Source: Myxocyprinus asiaticus (taxonomy: Eukaryota > Chordata > Actinopteri > Cypriniformes > Catostomidae). Taken from it: 64,000 nucleotides of DNA. The stretch covers positions 41,436,501 through 41,500,500 of the forward strand of contig NC_059365.1 in the NCBI RefSeq assembly GCF_019703515.2, in the 5' to 3' direction. The notes below the pieces were generated by a model. The model made no database searches. It was given only the letters and a program-made list of their open reading frames with translations, and was not told the origin of the DNA. This document shows positions 35,262 through 45,211 of the stretch, one piece after another. A program made the position numbers and the translations under genes. The first letter of the stretch is position 1. Each line of letters begins with the position of its first letter.

Positions 35262-35783
35262 ATGTGGACCCCAAAAGTATTTGGACGGGGCGAGCCCTAA
35301 GCATTTCGCCATCTGGAGACACCAAATCGCCACCTTACAAGAGCTGCAGGTATGCAAGTGTTGCTGCTGGAACTGTGACATCATCTTTGCATCGTTGTCT
35401 GTACAGCATACAGGTGTGTACTGGCTCACTTCGAGCATTGTGCAGGATATAACAATATCAAATTAAGTAACATCTGCAAACAAAAGACACTATACTTTTT
35501 TCAAAACTAACCTCACTTCCTTAGGCATACGAATACACAAATAATTTTTGTCTTCATGTTGAATAGTAAATTTATTAGCATTTGTTCCTAAAAAACTTTT
35601 TTTTTTTTTTTTTTATGTTTTGCTTGAACTTTGTGCCATCTCTGTTTAAAATTAGATGACACTTGGTTTGATTTTTATCTAATACAAATACATTCATTTA
35701 TTTTTTTAAATATTCATGTATAATCATTCATATATTTATTCATAAGTGTGACTTAAGTATCCAAATACTTTTTTGGGCCACAT
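35262..35783. mobile_element. Tc1-like MITE with AAAAGTATTTGGA ends
   Basis: Left GTGGACCCCAAAAGTATTTG at about 35,264 and right CAAATACTTTTTTGGGCCAC ending at 35,781 are imperfect inverted copies. The interior is non-coding. A related fragment (ATTTGGACACTTAAG, then CAAATCAAGCATCACCTG) lies at about 46,628-46,740. Confidence 0.65.
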
Positions 35784-37900
35784 GATATAAAAATATGTAC
35801 GCGTACATCAAAAGTGTGTGTACTATATATACGCGCATATTTACATATGTATTTTTTTTATTTTTTTAAAGTATTCTAGGCTGAAATTACTAAATACTAC
35901 TAAATACTTAAATTTATTCAGTAATGTATTCCAATATATCAACTAAAAAAGTAACGTATTCAGAATACGTTTAAAATACTTTCAGAATAAATTTTTATAA
36001 AGCAAGGCACAATTGGAATGTGTGATATACGTGTGATATATCATTATTGTCTTATCTGAACCACTACATTTCCACTATTATCATCTAAGTGAGTCTAAAC
36101 AGCTAGCTAGTTATTTGTCAGCAAATTTCATGAACTTAGCACTACCTTGAGATGTTTCTTTAGATTACAGTAGATATGGAGATATGCTGATGTTTTTCTT
36201 TATGTAAGGCAGAAAGCAAACAGAACACAGTTTGCAGTCAAATACAATACCTCATCCAATTTTCAACTAGAATAATGCTGCTTGTACCTCCAAGACCCAA
36301 ATCCCCCTAGCTGTGACATTGTAGCTACCAAGCAGGCTTGTTTGTGAATGTTTAGAATGTTTTTTATTTATTTATTTATTTTATGTAATTTTAATGTTTT
36401 TTAACAGTTTCTTTCTTCTTCTTCCTAACCTATTATTTGATTGGACTGACAAAGATAGATATTGATAGAAAATTGGATACCAAATGCAAAGTAACCATAT
36501 TTTTGGATCATAACTGGATGCCAATTGCATAAATTAAACATGCAACATAGTGAGGTACTGTGAAAACAATGTAGTAAATGAATGATTTTAACTAGGCTTC
36601 CTTACGAATTTAAGCGTATTTATTATTTGTATTTTCTATTTCTTTAAATACTGACACTTTTATTTTTAGTTGCTTTTAACCCTTTCACACGTACGATCAA
36701 ACCGGTGTGATTATGCTGGGCTCAGATGCATATAATCAAACCGTAATGATCTACATTCGTGCTGCTGTTTAGCAGCAAAAGAGTTGCTTGTCATAATGAA
36801 CCAGCTACTCAGATAGTCTTTTCAACATCACAATATCTTCATTTTTATGTGTTACAAACATGCAAACAATCACTAAATAATAGTTTAAAGCTTTTACTGT
36901 CGGAGCGCACTGTTTTGATGCAGCGCTGCGGCCATGTTTTCTAACATCAAACAAAGAATATACAAACTAGTCAATCCACTCAAGCCTTCTCCCATTTCGT
37001 CTGTCACTCATTCGAATCACTTCCAGTCCTGGGAAAGTGGAAGGGCTAGGTTTTTAAAACCTTCTATGCTTCTATCACGAACTCAAAATCCCATGTTGCA
37101 TTGTAATATGTAACACATATGCACATATGTAACCCAGGTTACTAGGGAGTAAACTAAATTAATAAACTGAAAGAAAAAAAGGGAAAAATGAATGATAACA
37201 CTAGAATAACATTAATGAAAATTTATATATTTTTCAATTTCCATGATCAAAACTGATATTGAGAACAAATGCCAATGACTTTTGAAATGAATGTCATCAA
37301 ATAAGAAACAAGAGTGTAGATGAAATTAGATTAAGCTCCGCCCCCGCACCATGTTCTCACAATGATTCACCTCCTGCTTTAGAGGCCGCGAATGAGCACC
37401 TGATCACAATTAAGCCCAAAGTATAGTTTGAATTTGACGCGAATTCTCAACATCTGCATATAGTCAAACGCGAGCCTGTCAAAGTATACTCCATTTGATG
37501 GTATGTGCATATATGGTACATGCGTTTGGCGCATGCACACTACAATTGCTATGAGACACCAGACAACTTCTCTTCAGGAGTTTAGACCCATAAAGGTGTC
37601 TTTATATAGCATTTCTTTGTGACAGCAAAGGCTCAAATGTGAGTACTGCCACCTTGTGGATCCACTAATTTGTGCTGATAATTCCAGGCACATGTGCATT
37701 CTGCACATTCAAAGATGCACGGTTAGAAAAATAGGGCTGTACACATTCAGTGCACGAGCACTCTGCTGATGATGAGATTTATGTCACACGTCCTGTACGC
37801 TGAGCGTTTGCATTTGATCGTCACATTTTATTTGAAGTGTTTGATCTGCAAAACTGAATATTGTTGTATTCTCAAGGTCGCCTGCCCATATAATCTTTGA
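35784..37900. other. Non-coding interval with MITE fragments
   Basis: 35,870-35,995 resembles part of the GTAACAGAATAC-type MITE seen at 2,150-2,947. 36,350-36,380 is TTTA-rich. 37,400-37,860 shows AAGTATAC-rich sequence typical of another fish MITE, without clear ends. No gene. Confidence 0.4.
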
Positions 37901-38078
37901 GTGATAACGGGCAAATGTATGTGGCTTGCTGTCCACAAAGGAGGGGCTCGAGGAAGAGGCTCGACACGAGCTCTAAATTTACACCCCCCCTCCCCCCACG
38001 GGACTACTTTATATAAGGGTGAAAGAAACACCAAATCAAAGGCTAACAGAAGTGCTAAATCTTGGTAAACTGCACTGA

Positions 38079-38330
38079 AGCGGCCGGCTTTGTGGAGGCA
38101 GCCTCGCACAAGGGCCTGCTCTGGGTGGAATGTTTAGATGAAGGACCTTTATGCAGCTATAGGGGGCTGTACCATTGTTATATTGCATCTAATCAGCCAG
38201 TTTACGGAGGCAGTCTCACATAAGGGCCCAATCCGGGTGGAAGGCTTAGATTAAAGGAAATGTGTACGACCATAGGGAGTTGTCCCATAGGTATACTGTC
38301 AGAGCAGCTGGCTTGCAGAGGTAGCCTCAC
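38079..38330. repeat. About 115-bp tandem repeat (2.2 copies)
   Basis: Units at 38,079-38,193, 38,194-38,307 and a partial one to 38,330 share GGAGGCAGCCTCRCAYAAGG, GGGTGGAA and a GACCATAGGG-like block. A diverged unit recurs at 42,450-42,540 (GGCCGGTCTTGCGGAGGCAG), 4 kb away. Confidence 0.75.
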
Positions 38331-38429
38331 TTAATGTTCTACCCAGAGACAGGTAAATATAGTGCTTGAAATGAACAGGTAGAGATGGTGACCATATCTG
38401 TATGTAATGCTCGTTACAGCTGCTGTGAA

Positions 38430-38660
38430 GCAAAGACAAAGGGCTTCAGCGGAAGCATGGTAAAACACTGCTGCGGCAGTAGAGTAAAGTGGGCCTCCTG
38501 CGGGAGCAGAGTTACGACACTGCTGTGGCAGTGGAGTAGATGAGATGGAATAGTAAAAAAGGGGTGCTCCTTCAGGAGTGGAGTTTAAAGTACTGCTGCG
38601 GCAGTGGATTGAGAATTTGGGGGCATAGTGAAGGAGCTCCTGTGTGAGCACTGCTGTGTT
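38430..38660. repeat. Array of short hairpins at about 24-25-bp steps
   Basis: Small inverted repeats follow each other: GCTTCAGCGGAAGC (38,443), ACTGCTGCGGCAGT (38,467), CTCCTGCGGGAG (38,495), ACTGCTGTGGCAGT (38,519), CTCCTTCAGGAG (38,567), ACTGCTGCGGCAGT (38,592). Stem sequences differ, but the stem-loop shape and spacing persist. Confidence 0.7.
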
Positions 38661-38739
38661 TCCATTGCTGCAGATGCACTTCTATAAAAGTATGGAACTT
38701 AGAAATTGAAAGCACCTGTGGAGAAAATAGAAAGAACAG

Positions 38740-38948
38740 TGTACACACCTGTAAGGGAAGCAAAAGTTTAGTTAAGAAAACGTAACCATTACATTTTTAC
38801 ACACCTGCAAGGGAAGCAAAAGGTTAGTTAGGAAAAACATGATAATTAAGTTTGTACATGCCAGTAGGCAAAGCAAATATTTAGTTAGGAATACGACTTT
38901 ATTACATTTGGCATGAGCGGGGCACTGCTGCAGCAGTATCAGACTGCT
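38740..38948. repeat. CACCTGTAAGGGAAGCAAAA tandem array, left part
   Basis: Units of about 57 bp (CACCTGTAAGGGAAGCAAAA followed by GTTAGTTAGGAAAA) start near 38,744, 38,802 and 38,859. The array ends in GGGGCACTGCTGCAGCAGTA, where a LINE interrupts it. Confidence 0.75.
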
Positions 38949-40127
38949 TTGACTGTTTTGATCACACGGACTGGGAGATGTTCCGGTCCGCCTCTGATGA
39001 CGACATCGAGGTCTACGCTGATACCGTAACGTGTTTAATCAGAAAGTGCATAGATGATGTAGTGCCGACCAAAACAATACAAATCTACCCTAACCAGAAA
39101 CCATGAATTAATAGCGATGTTCATGCAGCACTTAATGCACGAACCTCCGCTTTTAATGCAGAGGAGCATAAAAAATCCAGTTATGCCCTCCTCAAAACTA
39201 TCAGAGCAGCCAAATGCCAGTACAGGGACAAGATTGAAGGATAGTTCAACACCACCGTCTCTTGAAGCATGTGGCAGGGAATTAATATCATCACTGACTT
39301 CAAAGGGAATAAAAACTCTGCACCGCTGCCTCTCTCCCAGATGAGCTTAATACTTTTTATGCTTGTTTCGAGGGAAATCACTCTGCCCTCACAGAGTGAG
39401 CTCTCACAGCTGAAGCTACAGAGGTTAGTTCACTCTCCGTCTCTGTAGTGGATGTAACCTGATCCTTCCGACGGGTGAATATCCATAAAGCCGCTGGTCC
39501 AGGCGGCATTCCGGGCTGCGTCATCAGAGCTTGCGCGAACCAACTGGCTGGTGTTTTAACGAACATTTTCAACCTTTCCCTCTCCTTGTCTGTGGTCCCC
39601 ACATGCTTTAAAACATCCACCAATGTGCCTGTACCAAAGCAATCCAAAATCACTTGCTTAAATGACTGGAGTCCTATTGCTCTGACCCCCATCATCAGCA
39701 AATGCTTTGAGAGGCTAATCAGAGACTATATCTGCTCTGTGCTGCCTGCCTCACTGGACTCACTGCAGTTTGCTTACCACAACAACCGCTCCACTAATGA
39801 TGCCATTGCATCTACATTACACACTGCTCTCTCCCACCTGGAAAAAAGGAACACATATGTGAGAATGCTGTTTGTAGACAAGCTTGATGTGAAACTCCGG
39901 GCTCTGGGCTTAAACAGCTCACTGTGCAGCTCGATCCTGGACTTCCTGTCAAGCAGACGCCAGTTGGTTAGAATGGGCAGCAACATCTCCTCATCACTGA
40001 CCCTCAACACTGGAGCCCTGCAGGGAAAGGAGAAATTCCAAGCTATGTTGCTTGGAACCACACCCAAGATGTGTATATGGTTGAGTGACAATAAAGGGAT
40101 TTGATTTTGATTTTGATTTGATTTGAT
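38949..40127 (+). mobile_element. LINE fragment inserted in the tandem-repeat mosaic
   Basis: A 5'-truncated, internally deleted non-LTR element of the same family as 56,280-57,990. It starts in the linker (DWEMFRSASDDDIEVYADTV near 38,970) and continues with KAAGPGGIPGCVIRACANQL and [21 protein letters not shown] motif A (normally VDYSSAF) is removed by a deletion after FVD near 39,880. A second deletion near 40,025 joins GALQG directly to the 3' UTR. The tail TGACAATAAAGGGATTTGA ends in ATTTTG/ATTTG repeats at about 40,127. Confidence 0.85.
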
Positions 40128-40640
40128 CAGGTGGGGCACTGTTGTGGCAGTATCAAGTAAGGCACAAATGACTTTATTACATTTATAAACCCCTGTAAGG
40201 GAAGCAAAGGTTAGTTAGAAAAGGACATGACAATTACATTTGTACTCACCTGTAGGGGAACCAAATGGTTAGTTAGGAATATGTACATTTATTACATTTA
40301 TACACACCTGTAAGGGAAGCAAAATATTAGTTATGAAAACATGTCAATTAAATTTAAACGCAGCTTTAAGGAAAGCAAAAGGTTAGTTAAGAATACATAA
40401 CTGTATTACGTTTGTCATGGCGGGGCACTACTGCGGCAGTATCAAAACTCGAAAGGGGTACTGCTGTGGCAGTATCGAGCATAGGCGGGTGCTGCTGTGG
40501 CATTATCGAGCGTGGGCGAGCACTGCAGCAGTATCAAGTGGGGCACTGCTGCTGCAGTATCAAGTCGGGCACTGCTGTTGCTGTATCAAGTGGGAAACAC
40601 ATGACTTTATTACATTTATACACACCTGTAAGGAAAGCAA
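40128..40640. repeat. Tandem-repeat mosaic, right part
   Basis: It resumes the units seen left of the LINE: GGGGCACTGTTGTGGCAGTA at 40,134, then CTGTAAGGGAAGC-type units near 40,192, 40,250, 40,308 and 40,364. At 40,430-40,590 there are five or six CACTGCTGYGGCAGTATCRA units, including near-perfect palindromes such as CTGCTGCAG. A last CACCTGTAAGGAAAGC unit lies at 40,624. Confidence 0.75.
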
Positions 40641-40759
40641 AAGGTTATTTTGGAGGTTATATCAAGCTCTATATATTATGTGTTGGGCTCATTTTAACCA
40701 TGAGCGAAAGAAATGCCAATGCGAAGGCTAACAGGAAATGCTAAAAGGCTCTTAAGATT

Positions 40760-41105
40760 ACTGCACCACCACTGCACTCGAACGGGAGAGCTCATACTGC
40801 GTTTCAGATGGGAGAGCCCATGGAGTGAATTACATGAAATCTAACACTGCATTCGAATGGGAGAGCCCACCCTGAGATTTGAATGGGAAAGCCTGCATTG
40901 TGATCGAACAGGAGGGCCCACACTGTGATTCAAATGGGAGAGCCTGCGACCAATGTGCTGAGGCTCACACTGCATTCGAATGGGAGAGCCTGCATAGCGT
41001 TCAAACGAGAGGGGCCAAACCGCAATTCGAACGGGAAAACCTATGGCCAAATTGCATAGGCTCACACTGCGTCTGAACGGGAGAGCCCACACTCATTCGA
41101 ATGGC
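40760..41105. repeat. Degenerate tandem repeat of ATTCGAATGGGAGAGCC
   Basis: About ten units of roughly 30 bp with consensus CACTGCATTCGAATGGGAGA followed by GCC, interrupted by GCTCACACTG-type spacers. The ATTCGAAT core is itself palindromic. Open frames across it are by-products of the repeat. Confidence 0.75.
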
Positions 41106-41207
41106 GGGTGGGGCTGAGTAAATAACCTTGCCGAATTGTGGTTTGGGATGGGTATATATTTATGAGCTATGCCCCTAGACTTTTATTAAGAGGAAAACAC
41201 GGCAATG

Positions 41208-41455
41208 GTTGTGGTGTTGTGGGAGGCTTAGTGGCACAGCCTGAAAGGTACCGCAGTTGCAGCACCTGGACAGCACATTAGCACTGCTTTGCGGTGTCGT
41301 GGGTGTTTGTCGCATGGCCCGAAAGATGCCACTGTTGCGGCGCTTGGACAGCACATTTGTGCTGTTTTGCGGTGTACTGGGAGGTGTAGTCGCATGGCCC
41401 AAAAGATGCCGCAGTTGTGGCACGTGGACAGCACATTTGTGCTGCTTAGGGATGT
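41208..41455. repeat. About 87-bp tandem repeat (3 copies)
   Basis: Three units share GATGCCGCAGTTGYGGCAC, TGGACAGCACATTTGTGCTG and GGGAGGYTTAGTCGCATGGC. Within each unit AGCACATTTGTGCT is an inverted repeat and GCCGCAGTTGYGGC is another, so this block also carries small hairpins. Confidence 0.75.
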
Positions 41456-41756
41456 TTTGAGCCAATGGCAGGAGCACCGCAGTTGTGCTTTCTAACAACT
41501 AAATGTTTGCCATATTTTGGCTCCTAGAGAGGTAACGGTGAAGTCTTGGAAAGATACCTAGATGGAAGTAATATTGGTGAAACCCCTGCAGATGGCGCAA
41601 TTTCAGGCGTTGCTGTAGAAAGACAAATTAGTCATATTTGGGTGAAACTTATACTAGGAAGACATTTCACAACCCTGTGAAATAAGAAATAATCAGTGAA
41701 AAGTTAGATCCAAGGCCACTGGAGAGTGGGCTGCACTTGCGCCGGTAGAGGGAAAA

Positions 41757-42085
41757 CCTCAGACTGCTAATGCTTATTTGAGGGGAAAACAGGCAGACTG
41801 CTAATGCTTATTTAAGGGGAAAACATGCTGTCGACATTTCGGGGACATAAGTCTAGAGAGAAGAGAAAATAAATATTAGTGACATTTAGAAACAATAATG
41901 TGGCAAATAGCATACAATTATTTAGGAATAAACAGAGCTGCAGCTCTGCACTGCATATGGAAATGCAAGAGAAATGGTCTTCCTGGAAAATACTATACAG
42001 CTTTATAAGCAATGTGAACAACAGCATAAAATGATCTGAGAAATAAAAGGGCTTTAGCTCTGCACTGCATACAGAAATGCAGAAG
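41757..42085. repeat. Short duplications: 34-bp and about 120-bp units
   Basis: CAGACTGCTAATGCTTATTT occurs twice (41,760 and 41,794) with a GGGGAAAAC link. AGCTCTGCACTGCATA followed by GAAATGCA occurs at 41,942 and 42,056. 42,090-43,860 beyond shows no gene except a diverged 115-bp unit at 42,450-42,540. Confidence 0.65.
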
Positions 42086-43859
42086 AAATGGACTTGCGAT
42101 CATTATTGAAGGATTCACTTGTGGCCATTCACTCTTTAGACGTATGACCGCCACATACTGTACAATATACATCTTGCATGGGTGATGCATCTGCATTGCA
42201 ATAGTTTTGTGAGGAGGAGATACTCCACCCTACCCCCAGAGCCCAGGCTTTAGCTGGCACTGCGTGTTCAGCTCCAGTTTTCACACTGGGCTCCTCAAGC
42301 TCCAGTGCGTGAGGAGTTTCCTCAGGAGTTGCGAGAGAGTGAGAGAGGAGACAGCTGAAGCGCTGCAAGTAAACTAAGAGGAACCACCTATGTGCTAGAA
42401 CGGGATTAAACCAATCAAGCACGTGGGAATAAAATATAGACAGTTAAGATGAAAGGACATGTGCACGGCCATATGAAGTGGTAGCACTGGTATACGGCGA
42501 AGCAGTGGCCGGTCTTGCGGAGGCAGCCTCAACGCAATAGGATCTGCTTCAGCGAGTAATGATTAGAAAGGAAGCAAGGCAGGGTAGAAAACCACAGTTA
42601 AAGTGGCAGTCGCCATTATCACGATGTATGAAAATAGTGAGCTGCTATGGCAGCTTCCGTTGAATAATATAATGATTGTGATAAAATAGCTCATCTGATA
42701 AGGGGGACGAATGCTTTAAGTGGAGTAATAGGACATCACATGGATCTGTCGTGGGGGACCAAATGCTGGAAAGACTGTCGCTAGAGTGAGGTAAGAGGCG
42801 GTTTATATACTCAGCAGCCTGCAGGTTGATTGGTAGATTAGATGAGCCAGCTCCTCCTGAACTTTTGTTTAATAACTCCGTTTATGAGATGACAATATGT
42901 GGTTATATAAGTTGGTCTTACATGAAGGGATGATTAATTAATCTTTTGGCTTTGTGTTATGCAAGGCCTTTTTTGTCTTTCTTTGTTTCCCTTGTGTGTG
43001 TGTTCAACTGGATGTGACAACTTCTGTGTTTCAACGCTATTGGATGTGATCTTGTCTTTGCACTGAATGTACTCTTGTGTATCAAATGGTGTTTGAACAC
43101 GGCGAGCCAGCAAATGATTCTGTAGCCTGTGAACTGAATCACTTGTGTTATCAACTAAAGGTATGAACATTTTATGAATTTTACTTTGAACATTAAACTC
43201 CACGAGAACTGATTCATTCACAAAAGAGTCGATTACCTGAACTGATTCATCAAACTGATTAAATTATAGTCACATATCTGAACAGTGTCATTGAACTGAT
43301 ATATTTGACAATTCCTATTTGAACCAATTTTGTTTCTGTTGTTACAAGACTAAAAATTTTTAATTCTTTTACTCCTTTGTTTTTAGTTGTCAATTTTATG
43401 TTTGTGTGTGTGTATATCACTTCATATGAGATGTTAAATGTATTTAACCAACAATTACAATTGTGGGAAACAATGTATCATGCACTCAAATGTAATATTT
43501 GTGTAGAAATGTGGCTGTATTGATTCTGATGCACAGCTGAAAGCACACTGATTATGACAACAACATTTTTATACATGACTAAGATGTTGTATTTTTATTA
43601 TTTAGCATCTACCATAAAATCCTTTGCCGACCGAGGTCATTTTTAAAATTATCCCAAAAACCACAACCTGTGATGCTATCATTTTAACCTGCAAATGTGT
43701 TTTCAAATTAGCCCAATTTGGCATGAAACCCTGGCGACACTGCTCATGCACTGCAGCTGCTCTGGAGAAGAGGGAGCGCATCTGCACATTTGCGCTGTTC
43801 TGAAAAACTGTTTAGAAAAACAAGTTTCTCACTTGATTGACAAGATTTTTTTCTTTCTG

Positions 43860-44033
43860 CCTTATTTTGTGGTCATTATGAGAGAAGTATTCAAAACTAT
43901 TCTAACAAAATTGTATAAAGTAACTGTATTCTGAATGCAGATGCTTGAAAATGTAACGAGGGCTAAACAAAGTTATTTAATTTTTATATCCTGAATACTT
44001 AACGCCGTTACATGTATTCCATTACAGCGCAAG
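43860..44033. mobile_element. Truncated GTAAC-rich MITE fragment
   Basis: AAAGTAACTGTATTCTGAAT and TTACATGTATTCCATTACAG resemble parts of the element at 2,150-2,947. The CAGGGTTGGGG terminus is not present. Confidence 0.45.
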
Positions 44034-45211
44034 GCCTCGTTTCCCGAAAGCATCGTAACTTAAGTAGTTCTTGAAAATGCTCGTAGATTTATGGGTGCTC
44101 TGGAGTAATGGTACAGCGCTAAGAGCATCGTAAGGACACATACTTATGCAGACAATATACAGACACCTGCAGGACAATCACAAAATTAAACTTCATACAA
44201 ATAGCTACATTTTATGATGAGACTTTAATATTAGGATTTATGTTTTATTTATTTTTATTTTAACAGACAAGTCTAATAATAATAATATTAATAATAATAA
44301 TAATAATAATTATTATTATTATTATAATTATAATAATAATGAAATACATAAAATAGATAGTCTAAATGGATGAATAGATTTATTAGTAAGCAAATAAAGT
44401 TATGTGGACGAGTTGGTTACAACGAAGTTGTGGCATGATTAATGCAGACAACTGTATAAATTAATATTAGAAAGAGAAGAAAAAAGTCAATAACTTGCTG
44501 CCATGCATGAAAATCGTCTGTATGTATTTGCTCATCATCCTACATTTACATTTATTCATTTGGCAGACGCATTTATCCTCGTCTCCTCTTCCTCTCTGAC
44601 ACCCAAAGGCTCTTTCACCAGCATTACAAGCTGCGTAGCACCGCACATGCAGCATTACTGTCACTGTAAACACTTTTGGGAGTAAAGAGCAGACCTCCGC
44701 TTTATTTGTGAATGTCCCTAAAGCTCATCTTCCAAACGTCTCCTTATTTTGCGCACAGCGATAACACGTAATAATATTAAATGAATGCTTGTAATTAGCA
44801 GGATCATCCACAGGGCCTCCATTGTCTTCACTAATCCTGGAAGCTTTTATATCGAGAGGAATTTGTGAAAACTAAATACTACAAATGCACACCTGATTAT
44901 GGAAGCAGATTGTGTAAAAGATTATTATAAAAACAATATGTAAATATTTAAGAATTTTTTTTAAAACAAATTTTAGTGAGGTAAATTACACACAAATATG
45001 ATGAAGTTACAATGACGAGCAGCACTATATGGTCACATATCAGCACTGTCACATGGACAGGGACTCTCTTAAGTAGCACTTAAAGCGCATCCTCGCACGT
45101 TCATGTTTAGTTGTTCATGTTAAGTGCAGTTTTGGGAAACACGTAAAAAATTACGAATGTTCGTAAAATGCTCTTAACCGCTAAGATCGATCGTTATTGG
45201 GAAATGCAGCC
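44034..45211. mobile_element. Inverted-repeat DNA element (TTTCCCGAAAGCATCG ends)
   Basis: The left end GTTTCCCGAAAGCATCGTAA and the right end CGATCGTTATTGGGAAATGC are imperfect inverted copies, with AGAGCAT/ATGCTCTTA strings inside both ends. Such ends are common among fish Harbinger-like MITEs, but family assignment is inference. It contains an AAT/ATT foldback (44,272-44,340) and the string TTCATTTGGCAGACGC (44,555-44,570), a very widespread teleost repeat motif. Confidence 0.55.
44272..44340. repeat. (AAT)n/(ATT)n foldback microsatellite
   Basis: AAT repeats turn directly into ATT repeats and back to AAT. The run is therefore self-complementary. Confidence 0.85.

Noticed and set aside
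40879..41076. Repetitive 65-residue frame in the 30-bp array
   Set aside because: Frames arise on both strands because the unit is short and stop-poor. No start context or domain is present.
38430..41455. CRISPR-like array
   Set aside because: Spacing is regular over short stretches, but repeat units vary, there are no unique spacers between constant repeats, and the genome is eukaryotic.
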